Positions 6,823-14,110 of a stretch of DNA of 14,110 bases are shown here, piece by piece; within the stretch, counting starts at the first letter, position 1, and the number at the start of each line of letters is the position of its first letter. The position numbers were made by a program, and so were the translations under genes. The DNA comes from Kiritimatiellia bacterium (lineage in GTDB: Bacteria; Verrucomicrobiota; Kiritimatiellia; RFP12; UBA1067): contig JAGBXE010000079.1 in the NCBI GenBank assembly GCA_017629455.1, positions 1-14,110 of the forward strand. Direction: 5' to 3'. The notes under the pieces were generated by a model. The model searched no databases. It saw only the letters and a list, made by a program, of their open reading frames with translations, and was not told the DNA's origin.

Positions 6823-7161
6823 ATGAATAATTGTCTGATGTTGTGCGATGCTGCCGCAGCTCCTGCTGCTAACGCCCAGCCCGCAGGTGGCGGAATGGGA
6901 ATGATGGTGCCGATGCTTCTTATTCTCGGCATATTCTATTTCATGATGATTCGTCCGCAGCAGCGCAAGGAAAAAGAGCGCAGGAAAATGATTGAAGAGC
7001 TGCGCGCCGGGGCTAAGATTATTTTTGCAGGTGGGCTTATGGGCACGATTCAGGAAGCCACCGAGAAGACATTCAAAGTTGAAATTTGCCCTGGCACGAC
7101 CGTCGAGATTGCACGCGCATGCGTTACTGGCGTTGTCAACGAGGGCGAGGCGGCTAAGTAA
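6823..7161 (+). CDS. yajC: Sec translocase accessory subunit YajC
   Basis: A small inner-membrane protein that associates with SecDF at the SecYEG translocon. It has a periplasmic N-terminus rich in Ala/Pro, a single transmembrane helix (about residues 24-43) ending in the family hallmark FMMIRPQQRKEKER, then a basic/acidic cytoplasmic domain with a GLMGTI turn and a TTVEIARACV strand. Length 112 is normal. ATG 6823 has a strong purine-rich ribosome binding site (AAGGGGGA, 6811-6818). It is the first gene of a three-gene operon. secD/secF, which often follow yajC, are not present in the window; a LysM protein takes that place. Confidence 0.95.
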   Translation: MNNCLMLCDAAAAPAANAQPAGGGMGMMVPMLLILGIFYFMMIRPQQRKEKERRKMIEELRAGAKIIFAGGLMGTIQEATEKTFKVEICPGTTVEIARACVTGVVNEGEAAK

Positions 7162-7168
7162 GGCCTAA

Positions 7169-8044
7169 GTGGCGCTAGCGCGCGGCAAGTTCGGGATCGA
7201 GTACGATCCGCGCAAGATCGAGCGTGAGCCGTCCGGTCTCGGGTGGCTTTTCCTTGCAATTGCGTTATTAGCCGCTGGCTCTTTGGTGTGGACTATTGTT
7301 GGCCGGATGCGCGAACGCGCGTCCGAGCCAGAAGTGCTTAAGATTGAGCAAGAGGCGAAAAAGCAGTCTGAAGAGCCGCCTGCCAAAAAGCCAGTTGTCG
7401 CCGAAGAACAAAAGCAAGTTTTTAAGCCGGTAGCGCCTATAGTCGATAAGGCTTCCGAAAAACGTCCCCAGAAAGTGCGCAATTTGCTTATGCGTCTAGC
7501 AGAGGCGGAGAAGCGTTGCGATGTTGAGATGGCGGTTACCACGATTGAGCAGATTCGCTCGCTTCCTGGTTCGCCCGCTGCCGATTTAGACGATCCTCTT
7601 GCGCGCAGGCTTGGCACTTTGAATATGCGCCGCCTCTTTGAATTAAAGTGCGCCCAGTGGGTAAAGGAGGTCGTTGTAAAGCGTGGCGACAGCGCCTCTC
7701 GCATTGCACTTGAAAATGGCTCGACATTAGCGTCGTTTGCGAAACTTAACGGCGGCAACGTCGATAAAGTCGTGCTCGGGCGCAAGATGCGCGTGATGGA
7801 TCATCCAAGGTTTACGCTAGTTATACACCGCCGCTCACGCACGGCTGATCTTTCGCTTAATGGAAAATTTTTCAAGCGCTACGATATTCAAGGCGAAGTG
7901 AAAGGTAAAGACGGCGCGTATGTGATGCCGCAACAGCCGCGTACATTCTGGCGTTCGCTTGGAGTTGAGTTTAAACTTACTGATAGGGCAGAGCTTGAAA
8001 TGCTTATGCCTGCCAAGGCCAGTGTTCTCGTTGCGGAGTTCTGA
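7169..8044 (+). CDS. Membrane-anchored LysM protein with partial, non-catalytic YkuD-like region
   Basis: Not a gene I can name. The 291 residues run as follows: a basic N-terminus, one transmembrane helix (about 24-45), a Lys/Glu/Pro-rich linker (46-100), a helical segment (101-160), a LysM-like peptidoglycan-binding module (about 166-211: VVKRGDSASRIALENGS, then LASFAKLNGG and LGRKMRV), then FTLVIHRRSRTADLSLNGKF (215-234), which resembles the first strands of L,D-transpeptidase (YkuD) domains. The catalytic His and Ser-x-Gly-Cys motifs of YkuD are absent, and the last 50 residues do not match it, so this is probably a structural cell-wall-binding protein. The GTG start follows yajC by 7 bases with AAGG at 7160-7163; no better in-frame start precedes the membrane helix. 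The stop is 2 bases before rsmD, so the three genes form one operon. Confidence 0.75.
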   Translation: MALARGKFGIEYDPRKIEREPSGLGWLFLAIALLAAGSLVWTIVGRMRERASEPEVLKIEQEAKKQSEEPPAKKPVVAEEQKQVFKPVAPIVDKASEKRPQKVRNLLMRLAEAEKRCDVEMAVTTIEQIRSLPGSPAADLDDPLARRLGTLNMRRLFELKCAQWVKEVVVKRGDSASRIALENGSTLASFAKLNGGNVDKVVLGRKMRVMDHPRFTLVIHRRSRTADLSLNGKFFKRYDIQGEVKGKDGAYVMPQQPRTFWRSLGVEFKLTDRAELEMLMPAKASVLVAEF

Positions 8045-8046
8045 CC

Positions 8047-8613
8047 ATGAGAATTACTGGCGGAGAATTCCGTGGGCGTACGGTCAAAACGCCAACTTCT
8101 GGCGCATTAAGGCCAACTCAAGATAGAGTAAGGGAATCGCTTTTCAATATACTTTCGCCCGAAATTAAAGGCGCTATATTTCTCGACCTTTTTTCGGGCA
8201 GTGGAGCAGTCGGCATTGAGGCACTCTCGCGTGGCGCTGAGCACGTTACTTTTGTCGATGTTGATTCAAGGCACGTATCATCAGCGCGAGCAAATTTGTC
8301 TTCCATTTCGCCGACAGCAAAAGCATCTTTTGTGCGCGCTGATGTTTATGCGTGGATAGCTTCTTATTCGGGTGCCGGTTTTACAATCGTTTTTGCAGAC
8401 CCACCTTACGCGCTTGGCGAGGAGCGCGGTTATGCTCATTTTATGGCAACGCTTGCAGAGCGCGGCGTTGTGCGCCAAGGTGGGCTTTTTATTGCTGAAA
8501 TGACAGCCGCCCAACACGCAGAAGAAACGCCAGGTTGGGACCTTTTGCGCGACCGCAAGTATGGTTGCACGCGCATTTGCATCTGGCGCAGGGGCGATGC
8601 CCCTAGCGCCTAG
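8047..8613 (+). CDS. rsmD: 16S rRNA (guanine966-N2)-methyltransferase RsmD
   Basis: Class I SAM-dependent methyltransferase that modifies G966 of 16S rRNA during 30S assembly. Seen: N-terminal RITGGEFRGRTVKTP, RPTQDRVRESLFNIL (22-36), SAM-binding DLFSGSGAVGIEALSRGA (47-64), acidic VDVD (70-73) and catalytic DPPY (118-121). Length 188 is normal. ATG 8047 is preceded by GGAG (8035-8038) inside the end of the LysM gene and follows its stop by 2 bases. It converges on dapB with only 12 bases between the two stop codons; a strong GC hairpin overlaps its last codons. Confidence 0.95.
   Translation: MRITGGEFRGRTVKTPTSGALRPTQDRVRESLFNILSPEIKGAIFLDLFSGSGAVGIEALSRGAEHVTFVDVDSRHVSSARANLSSISPTAKASFVRADVYAWIASYSGAGFTIVFADPPYALGEERGYAHFMATLAERGVVRQGGLFIAEMTAAQHAEETPGWDLLRDRKYGCTRICIWRRGDAPSA
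8585..8610. other. Strong GC-rich hairpin between convergent rsmD and dapB
   Basis: GGCGC (8585-8589) plus AGGGGC (8590-8595), loop GAT, then GCCCCT (8599-8604), a bulged A (8605) and GCGCC (8606-8610): eleven pairs with one bulge. It lies within the last codons of rsmD and ends just before the rsmD stop. No T run follows on either strand, so it is not a classical intrinsic terminator, but it may block transcription or protect 3' ends from either side. Confidence 0.6.
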
Positions 8614-8625
8614 AGAAGAGTAAGC

Positions 8626-9351
8626 TTAATCAAACCCGAGCACGTTGCGCATCGTGTAGATGCCGGCAGGGCGACCCTTCGCCCATGAAAGCGCCTTTAA
8701 TGCGCCGGCCGCAAATGCGGCACGGTCTTGAGCCTTGTGTGTAATTTCAACGCGCTCAAGGTCGCCTGCAAACATAACAGTGTGATCGCCAACTACCGAA
8801 CCGCCACGAAGAGCGTGTATAGCTATTTCGCCCAATGGGCGCTCGCCAGTTTCTCCTTGGCGGCCGTATATGAAATCGTCTGATTTATTGCGCCCGGCGG
8901 CAGCGGCTTTTGCGAGCATCAGCGCTGTTCCTGAGGGAGCGTCCTTTTTGTGGCGGTGGTGCATTTCAGTAACTTCAATATCGTACTCAGGGCCTAGGAT
9001 GGTTGCCGCTTTACGTACGAGTTCGAGGATGAGATTGACGCCAAGAGAATAGTTTCCGCTTTGGACAACGGGAATTACCTTTGCCGCGGCATCAACGCGC
9101 GCTTGTTCTTCAGCGGTAAGGCCTGTAGTTCCGATAACGTATGGTAGGCCCGCTTTGGCGGCTTTTTCAATCGCGGGAGCAACGGCTGTGTGAAAGGAAA
9201 AATCGATAACGCCTTCGACATCGTCCGACCACTCGCGATCAAAGCCTTCGGCTATGTCGACTTTTGAGACGACCTCTAAATCGGTATCTTTGGAAAGTTC
9301 AAATATTTTGCGTCCCATGCGCCCCGCGGCGCCTAAAATAGCAATTTTCAT
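8626..9351 (-). CDS. dapB: 4-hydroxy-tetrahydrodipicolinate reductase
   Basis: NAD(P)H-dependent reductase of the diaminopimelate/lysine pathway. Seen: N-terminal Rossmann motif LGAAGRMGR (6-14), VIGTTGLT (72-79), SGNYSLGVN (98-106), the catalytic EMHHRHKKDAPSGTA (129-143; H131 and K135 correspond to E. coli H159 and K163), and C-terminal IYTMRNVLGFD. At 241 residues it is short compared with the 270 of E. coli but near other bacterial forms. The start ATG (complement of 9349-9351) has AAGGAG (complement of 9357-9362) 5 bases upstream. It stands alone on the minus strand, divergent from pal and convergent with rsmD; diaminopimelate feeds both lysine and peptidoglycan. Confidence 0.96.
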   Translation of the reverse strand: MKIAILGAAGRMGRKIFELSKDTDLEVVSKVDIAEGFDREWSDDVEGVIDFSFHTAVAPAIEKAAKAGLPYVIGTTGLTAEEQARVDAAAKVIPVVQSGNYSLGVNLILELVRKAATILGPEYDIEVTEMHHRHKKDAPSGTALMLAKAAAAGRNKSDDFIYGRQGETGERPLGEIAIHALRGGSVVGDHTVMFAGDLERVEITHKAQDRAAFAAGALKALSWAKGRPAGIYTMRNVLGFD

Positions 9352-9378
9352 ACATACTCCTTGAGATAGTTCGCCGTA

Positions 9379-9387
9379 ATTATATCA
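9379..9387 (-). promoter_or_regulatory. Extended -10 promoter of dapB
   Basis: On the minus strand TGA followed by perfect TATAAT (complement of 9379-9384); no good -35. The start of transcription would be near 9372, about 20 bases before the ATG, just leaving room for the AAGGAG site. Confidence 0.65.
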
Positions 9388-9413
9388 CAATCAGAAAAAT
9401 CGCATTGAAACCC

Positions 9414-9443
9414 TTGCCGCGAGTGGATTTCTTTTGGTATAAT
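9414..9443 (+). promoter_or_regulatory. Promoter of the pal-tatB-tatC operon
   Basis: TTGCCG (9414-9419) as a weak -35, an 18-base spacer, then TGG and TATAAT (9438-9443). Its extended -10 block TTTTGGTATAATA is identical over 13 bases to that of yajC. An imperfect direct repeat, CGAGTGG followed by a T-rich tail, occurs at 9420-9433 and 9445-9458, one copy on each side of the -10. Confidence 0.7.
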
Positions 9444-9477
9444 ACGAGTGGTTTTTTCACCTCAAAGGAGAATGAAG

Positions 9478-10023
9478 ATGAAGTTTGCGACGATAGCAGT
9501 AGTTTTGGCTGCGGCGTTCTGCATGGCAGGTTGCCGCTACGATAAGGCAGGCAAGGGCTCTGGCGATGCTAGCGCTGGCTCTGCTCAAGATATCTCTACG
9601 CTCGACGATGCTTCGTCGATGCAGCAGGGTACTATTGGCAGCGCTTCGGAAGGCAAGTTTGAGGATCTCTATACTCGTTGCACCGATGTCAATTTTGAGC
9701 CTGTGTATTTCGGTTTTGACTCAACAGTCGTTCCTCAGGGCGAGCTTGGTAAGATCGATGCTGTAGCTCAGCACCTTTCTTCCAACGCTGATCGCGTTGT
9801 GGTCATCGAGGGCAACTGCGACGAGCGTGGTTCGAACGAGTACAACATGGCGCTCGGCGAAAACCGCGCAATCATCGTGCGCAACTATCTGGTGCAGAGC
9901 GGCATTGCTGCCGATCGCATCCAGACTCGCAGCTACGGCGAAGAGAAGCCGGCAGTTGTCGGTCAGGACGAAAGCGCCTGGTCGCAGAACCGCCGCGGCG
10001 AATTCGCGATCTTCCAGAAATAA
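9478..10023 (+). CDS. pal: Peptidoglycan-associated lipoprotein Pal (OmpA-family)
   Basis: An outer-membrane lipoprotein that binds peptidoglycan and, with Tol proteins, helps pull in the outer membrane at division. A signal peptide ends in a lipobox MAGC with Cys19 as the lipidated residue (Met at -3 is slightly unusual). A low-complexity Gly/Ser/Asp linker follows (20-60), then an OmpA-like domain (about 75-181) with FGFDST, EGNCDERGSNEYN (D115 and R117 for diaminopimelate binding), LGENRA, SYGEEKPA and the terminal NRR motif. ATG 9478 is chosen because AAAGGAG (9464-9470) is 7 bases upstream; ATG 9472 is too close to it, and an in-frame GTG at 9448 lies at or before the predicted transcription start. 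The rest of tol (tolQRAB) is absent; tatB follows after 9 bases. Confidence 0.93.
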   Translation: MKFATIAVVLAAAFCMAGCRYDKAGKGSGDASAGSAQDISTLDDASSMQQGTIGSASEGKFEDLYTRCTDVNFEPVYFGFDSTVVPQGELGKIDAVAQHLSSNADRVVVIEGNCDERGSNEYNMALGENRAIIVRNYLVQSGIAADRIQTRSYGEEKPAVVGQDESAWSQNRRGEFAIFQK

Positions 10024-10032
10024 CGGGTCGGG

Positions 10033-10482
10033 ATGGCGTTCGCGTTCATCCTTGACAGTGTAGGCGCCGGCGAGTGGTTTGTTCTGCTCGCCGTCCTTCT
10101 TGTCGTAATGGGGCCTAAGCGTCTGCCGGCTACGGCGCGGACGATAGGCTCGTACTATTCTAAATTCCGCCGCGCCGCCGAGACGTTCAAGCGTCAGCTC
10201 ATGGATATGGATTGGGAAATGGAGCGTGAGCTTGAGCGTGCAAAGCGCGAGGCTGAAGAGGCACTAAGGGTTCCTGAACTTGAAGAGGGCCCTATGCAGC
10301 CTTCAGCTACTGAAATGGCCGATCCTTATGCTATGCCAGAGGCATCAGACGAGGCTGAAGCCGCCGCCGATGCGCATGCTGAAATGTTGGCTGAAGCCGA
10401 GGCGATTGCCGACGATGTAGCGCACACGCAAACACAAGGCGAAGTTGAAAACGATGTCGATCGGTCTACTGAAGAATCCTAA
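10033..10482 (+). CDS. tatB: Twin-arginine translocase subunit TatA/TatB
   Basis: An inner-membrane component of the Tat system for folded proteins. One N-terminal transmembrane helix with the acidic residue GEW (E14) typical of TatB, ending in the hinge MGPKRLP (26-32), then a charged amphipathic helix (about 35-90) and a long Glu/Ala/Asp-rich tail (95-149). Length and the Pro-containing GPKRLP hinge favour TatB over TatA, but in organisms with a single TatA/B protein it might serve both. The ribosome binding site is weak, so translation may depend on coupling to pal. It overlaps tatC by 29 bases if tatC starts at 10454. Confidence 0.88.
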   Translation: MAFAFILDSVGAGEWFVLLAVLLVVMGPKRLPATARTIGSYYSKFRRAAETFKRQLMDMDWEMERELERAKREAEEALRVPELEEGPMQPSATEMADPYAMPEASDEAEAAADAHAEMLAEAEAIADDVAHTQTQGEVENDVDRSTEES

Positions 10483-11209
10483 CGAGCGTAACGATCCGCC
10501 GCGCCCGCTGATGGAGCACTTGATGGCGCTGCGCGATATGATTATTTTCGGCGGCGTATCCTGGGTAATCTGTGCAATCGTGGCAGGTGTCTGTTCGCCA
10601 TGGATTCTCGGCTGGCTTAAGAGCCCTGCAGGCGCGAGTGAAGATCTTCTTCAAGGTCTTGACCTTACCACTGGCGTTTGGACAATCATTTCGATTTGTG
10701 GTTGGGGCGGAACTGCGCTAGCATTCCCTTTTATTGCATATGCATTGCTGCGCTTTATTTTTCCCGCGCTAACGAACCGCGAGAAGTTTGTATTGATGAC
10801 AATTCTCATCGCAGGGTCTGCACTCTTTCTTATGGGCGTTGGGCTAGCGTATATGAAAACGCTGCCTATGATTGTTGTCGCGTTTCAGAAGATCAATGAA
10901 TGGGTTGGTATACCTTCAACGATAATTCGCATTGACGGTTATATCTCAATTGTTCTTAAGACGATAATTGCGTTTGGTTTAGTCTTTCAGTTGCCGGTCA
11001 TACTTTTTGTGCTCGGCTGGTTTGGCGTTATTACTTCAAAGGGCCTTCGTGAGAAGCGCCGCGTCGCTATTGTGCTAGCTTTCTTCTTGTCGATGTTTCT
11101 AACGCCGCCCGATCCCATGAGCCAGATATTCATGGCGGTGCCGCTGATTTTGCTTTACGAGCTTTCGATATGGCTTATCTGGCTTAAGGAAAAAGGTTCG
11201 TTAAAGTAG
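10454..11209 (+). CDS. tatC: Twin-arginine translocase subunit TatC
   Basis: A six-helix inner-membrane receptor for twin-arginine signal peptides. Seen: N-terminal PLMEHLMALRD (18-28), FPFIAYALLRF then NREK (E110, the E. coli E103 position), FGLVFQLPVIL in helix 4 and LTPPDPMSQ with LLYE near the end. R27 (E. coli R17) is kept, but the position of E. coli E15 is Ala25 and that of E170 is Gln179. Length 251 is normal. ATG 10454 is preferred over an upstream TTG at 10445; its ribosome binding site is poor, and the gene overlaps tatB, so coupling is likely. A strong terminator follows directly. Confidence 0.94.
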   Translation: MSIGLLKNPNERNDPPRPLMEHLMALRDMIIFGGVSWVICAIVAGVCSPWILGWLKSPAGASEDLLQGLDLTTGVWTIISICGWGGTALAFPFIAYALLRFIFPALTNREKFVLMTILIAGSALFLMGVGLAYMKTLPMIVVAFQKINEWVGIPSTIIRIDGYISIVLKTIIAFGLVFQLPVILFVLGWFGVITSKGLREKRRVAIVLAFFLSMFLTPPDPMSQIFMAVPLILLYELSIWLIWLKEKGSLK

Positions 11210-11211
11210 GT

Positions 11212-11256
11212 CCAATAAAAAAAGCCCAGCGCCAAAGCGCAGGGCTTTTTTATTGG
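11212..11256. terminator. Bidirectional intrinsic terminator between tatC and uvrA
   Basis: A long inverted repeat: CCAATA and a seven-A run (11212-11223), GCCC and GCGC arms with one A-A mismatch, loop CAAA, then GCGC, GGGC and a six-T run ending in TATTGG. Both strands show a GC stem followed by a T run, so it should stop tatC transcripts (plus) and uvrA transcripts (minus). It begins 2 bases after the tatC stop and ends 13 bases before the uvrA stop. Confidence 0.92.
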
Positions 11257-11269
11257 TGCGGCATTTTTC

Positions 11270-14107
11270 TTAAATGAATTTGCCTGTCACCGAACGCTTA
11301 CACGCGCGTATTTTTTCTACTGGGCCTTCGCAAACTAGTTCGCCGCCGCTGGCGCCTCCACCGGGGCCCAGGTCGATAATCCAATCGGCGCATTTCATAA
11401 CGTCGGTGTTGTGCTCGATAACGACTATCGTGTTTCCTTGGTCGCGCAGCCTAAGGAGAAGCTCAAGAAGTTTTGAGATATCATCAAAGTGCAGCCCGGT
11501 TGTAGGTTCATCAAGTAGATATAGCGTTTTGCCGGTTGAACGTTTTGATAATTCAGTAGCTAGTTTTATTCTTTGTGCTTCGCCACCTGAAAGCGTCGTA
11601 GCCGACTGGCCCAATTGGATGTACCCAAGCCCCACATCAACTAGCGTACTGAGCTTGCGCGATAGAGATGGGATCTTTGCGAAAAACTCAAATGCTTCAG
11701 AAACAGTCATCGAAAGAACTTCGGCGATATTTTTCCCGCCGTATGTAACTTCAAGCGTTTCGGCATTAAAGCGCTTTCCGCCGCACTGTTCGCAAACTAC
11801 GTATACGTCGGGCAAAAAGCTCATCTCTAGTTTCTGAACGCCGTCTCCCCCGCAGACTTCGCAGCGTCCGCCTTTGACATTAAACGAGAAGCGCCCTGCG
11901 GCATAGCCGCGTGCCTTTGCAGCTTCCGTCATTGCGAATAGTTCGCGTATCTCCGAAAAGAACCCGACGTATGTTGCAGGGTTTGAGCGCGGTGTGCGGC
12001 CGATGGGCGATTGGTCAATTTCGATGATCTTGTCGAAGTGTTCAATACCCGTAATTTTGCGGTATCTGCCGGGCGTACATTTGCTTGAGTAGAAGTGTTT
12101 AAACAAAGCGCACTTAAGCGTTTCGTCAACGAGAGTTGATTTACCAGAGCCTCTTACGCCTGAAACTACAGTAAAGGAACCTACAGGAATTCGTGCAGTT
12201 ATGTTTTTAAGGTTGTGTTCTGTGCAACCAGAAATAGTGAGGAATTTCTTCCACGATTTGTCGGACTTGGCTGTTGCCAATGACGCTGCACTCTTGCGGC
12301 CAGAAAGGTAGTCGGCGGTAAGAGTATTTGCTTTAAGAAGCCCTGAATAATCGCCTTGATACATTACGCGGCCGCCTTCACGCCCAGCACCAGGGCCAAG
12401 GTCGATTATCCAATCGGCGGCCTTCATCATTTCTTCATCATGTTCGACAACTACAACGGTGTTGCCGCGGTCACGAAGTTCTTTTAGCGTGCCGATGAGA
12501 CGCTCGTTGTCGCGGGGATGAAGACCGATAGTAGGTTCATCAAGAACGTATAGAACGCCTGTAAGGCCTGAGCCTATTTGTGTAGCAAGGCGTATTCTTT
12601 GCATCTCGCCGCCCGAAAGTGTGGCGCTGGCTCTGTCGAGTGTAAGGTAGTCAAGGCCTACATCAATAAGAAATTTTAGGCGGCGGATAATTTCGGAAAT
12701 AATATCAGATAGCCCAGCTAGTCTAGCGCCTCCTGAAAGCGCATCCTTTTCTGGGGCGGCGGCTTTGGCGGCAAGGAACTCAAAGAACCTTAGAGCTTCG
12801 CCAACGGGCATTGCCATAACTTCAGTTATTGTTTTGCCATCGACTTTCGCCGCGCGCGAAAATTCATTAAGGCGCCCGCCTTGGCAGGAAGGGCAAATTC
12901 TAAAGCTCTGATACGCTTCATATTTGGCGCGTGTTTCTTCGTCTTCAGCTTCTTCAAGCCTTTTCTGGAGCGTAGCGAGCACGCCTTCGAATGGCCTATC
13001 TACGTTGCGCCAAGGTAAGACAAGGTCGTCCTTAAAACCGTGCATTAAATCGTGACGGAATTTTGACGGCAGTTTTTCGTACGGGGTTTCAAGGCTTACC
13101 TTGTACTGCTTTGCGATCTGCTCTAAAAGCGCATTGTAGTACATGATTGCATTGTGTCCTGCGCGGCGCCAAGGGTGTATACATTCTCTCAATGGGAGAG
13201 AGCGATCTGGCACAACTAGATTTTCATCAAAGTAGTAAAGTTGTCCAAGCCCAGCGCAGGTGGGGCACGCGCCAAACGGCGAGTTGAATGAAAATGATCT
13301 GGGCTTTAGTTGGTCGAATGAAATTCCGCAGTCGATGCAGGCATTAAGTTCAGAGTAGACTTTTTCTGGGCGTGCGCTACCTGGGAATGAAACGCTTAAT
13401 ATGCCGCTGCCAGTTTTAAGTGCCAACTCTACTGAATCGGTAAGGCGCGTTCGATCGCAAGGTAGGACGAGCCTATCGATAATTACATCAATATCATGTT
13501 TGCGCTTGCCGTCTAAAGCAGGAACTTCTTCAAGTAAGTAAGTCTCGCCGTCAACGCGAACTCTTGCAAATCCGTTGCGCTTAAGCGACGCAAAAACATC
13601 TTCATGGCGGCCCTTTTTCCCTTTTGCAACGGGTGCAAGAATGATGGCCTTGATAGGCGATGAATCGTCGGCGTTTTTTTCGGCAGAGATAGAATCGACA
13701 ATCTGCTCGGCGGATTGTCTCGTTACGGGCTTTGAGCATTTAGGGCAATGGGGAATGGCTATTGAGCCGTAAAGAATACGAAGATAGTCGTGTATTTCAG
13801 TTACGGTTGCAACGATTGAACGCGGATTGCCGCTAGTTGTTCGTTGTTCAATTGAAATTGCCGGCGAAAGGCCTTCTATTTTTTCGACATCAGGCTTTTC
13901 CATCCTGTCGAGAAATTGGCGCGCATATGCTGAGAGAGATTCAACATATCGACGCTGGCCTTCGGCGTAAAGTGTGTCGAAAGCGAGAGATGACTTGCCG
14001 CTCCCCGAAAGACCTGTGATTACCGTCAGGGAATTTCGTGGAATCCTTGCGTCAATGCCTTTAAGGTTGTGGACCTTCGCGTTGTGTATTACTATATCTG
14101 ACATCAT
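11270..14107 (-). CDS. uvrA: Excinuclease ABC subunit A (UvrA)
   Basis: The damage-recognition ATPase of nucleotide excision repair, acting as a dimer with UvrB. At 945 residues it appears complete. Two ABC modules are seen: Walker A GLSGSGKS (32-39) with LSGGEMQR (about 497) and DEPTIGLH; and a second P-loop GVRGSGKST (about 650) with LSGGEAQR (about 837) and DEPTTGLH. Zinc-binding CxxC pairs occur near residues 254 and 280, and again near 747 and 773 (CEVC, CEQC). The DNA-binding insertion lies between. The second P-loop has Arg where Ser is usual. Two ATG codons open the gene (14107 and 14104); the promoter and ribosome binding site lie past the right edge. It is convergent with tatC and monocistronic at its 3' end. 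Confidence 0.97.
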   Translation of the reverse strand: MMSDIVIHNAKVHNLKGIDARIPRNSLTVITGLSGSGKSSLAFDTLYAEGQRRYVESLSAYARQFLDRMEKPDVEKIEGLSPAISIEQRTTSGNPRSIVATVTEIHDYLRILYGSIAIPHCPKCSKPVTRQSAEQIVDSISAEKNADDSSPIKAIILAPVAKGKKGRHEDVFASLKRNGFARVRVDGETYLLEEVPALDGKRKHDIDVIIDRLVLPCDRTRLTDSVELALKTGSGILSVSFPGSARPEKVYSELNACIDCGISFDQLKPRSFSFNSPFGACPTCAGLGQLYYFDENLVVPDRSLPLRECIHPWRRAGHNAIMYYNALLEQIAKQYKVSLETPYEKLPSKFRHDLMHGFKDDLVLPWRNVDRPFEGVLATLQKRLEEAEDEETRAKYEAYQSFRICPSCQGGRLNEFSRAAKVDGKTITEVMAMPVGEALRFFEFLAAKAAAPEKDALSGGARLAGLSDIISEIIRRLKFLIDVGLDYLTLDRASATLSGGEMQRIRLATQIGSGLTGVLYVLDEPTIGLHPRDNERLIGTLKELRDRGNTVVVVEHDEEMMKAADWIIDLGPGAGREGGRVMYQGDYSGLLKANTLTADYLSGRKSAASLATAKSDKSWKKFLTISGCTEHNLKNITARIPVGSFTVVSGVRGSGKSTLVDETLKCALFKHFYSSKCTPGRYRKITGIEHFDKIIEIDQSPIGRTPRSNPATYVGFFSEIRELFAMTEAAKARGYAAGRFSFNVKGGRCEVCGGDGVQKLEMSFLPDVYVVCEQCGGKRFNAETLEVTYGGKNIAEVLSMTVSEAFEFFAKIPSLSRKLSTLVDVGLGYIQLGQSATTLSGGEAQRIKLATELSKRSTGKTLYLLDEPTTGLHFDDISKLLELLLRLRDQGNTIVVIEHNTDVMKCADWIIDLGPGGGASGGELVCEGPVEKIRACKRSVTGKFI

Positions 14108-14110
14108 ATG

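Noticed and set aside
7169..8044. Functional L,D-transpeptidase
   Set aside because: No catalytic Cys motif; the only two Cys (117 and 161) lie before the LysM module.
9448..9471. Upstream GTG start for pal
   Set aside because: It lies at or before the predicted transcription start and would put charged residues in front of the lipoprotein signal peptide; ATG 9478 has the right spacing from AAAGGAG.
10445..10453. TTG start for tatC
   Set aside because: ATG 10454 is three codons downstream and begins like other TatC proteins; nothing favours TTG.
11274..11837. 187-residue plus-strand open frame
   Set aside because: Complement of the C-terminal part of uvrA; Ser-rich translation with no domain.
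1..14110. CRISPR array, insertion sequence, prophage or toxin-antitoxin locus
   Set aside because: No regularly spaced repeats, no transposase or integrase, and no small gene pairs were found; gene-free gaps are short and explained by promoters, a tRNA and terminators.

Overview
The window looks like a chromosomal stretch from a Gram-negative bacterium: it has a Pal outer-membrane lipoprotein, Tat export genes, YajC and a LysM envelope protein. The fused shikimate kinase/dehydroquinate synthase, the GH78 rhamnosidase and the mixed base composition would fit a gut-type Verrucomicrobiota/Kiritimatiellota-like lineage. That placement is an inference from gene style and was not measured. No insertion sequence, prophage, CRISPR array, toxin-antitoxin pair or defence system is visible.

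Layout. (1) Positions 1-1410 hold the C-terminal part of a GH78 alpha-L-rhamnosidase that enters from the left edge, followed by a terminator-like hairpin. (2) An extended -10 promoter near 1497 starts a tight plus-strand operon: aroKB fusion, aroA, an MBL-fold hydrolase, an OppD-type ABC ATPase and a HemW-like radical SAM protein (1526-6556). (3) A minus-strand tRNA gene with a Thr (UGU) anticodon but a long, class II variable arm sits at 6593-6678, with its own promoter and a U-tract terminator. (4) A second plus-strand operon (6823-8613) carries yajC, a membrane-anchored LysM protein with a vestige of an L,D-transpeptidase domain, and rsmD. (5) dapB (minus) is divergent from pal-tatB-tatC (plus); their promoters lie back to back in a 126-bp gap. 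(6) A bidirectional terminator separates tatC from a complete minus-strand uvrA (11270-14107).

Functionally the window is mostly housekeeping: aromatic amino-acid precursor synthesis (aroKB, aroA), lysine/diaminopimelate synthesis (dapB), protein export (yajC, tatB, tatC), envelope anchoring (pal, LysM protein), ribosome modification (rsmD), a heme-trafficking-type radical SAM protein, and nucleotide excision repair (uvrA). All five promoters I could place share an extended -10 of the form TGnTATAAT (one is TATACT), mostly without a recognisable -35.

The most unusual item is the tRNA. Its anticodon and first acceptor pairs fit threonine, while its variable arm resembles tRNA-Leu and its D arm tRNA-Ser. 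Next come the sharp composition change inside aroKB, the LysM/degenerate-YkuD protein in the yajC operon, and substitutions at normally conserved TatC positions.
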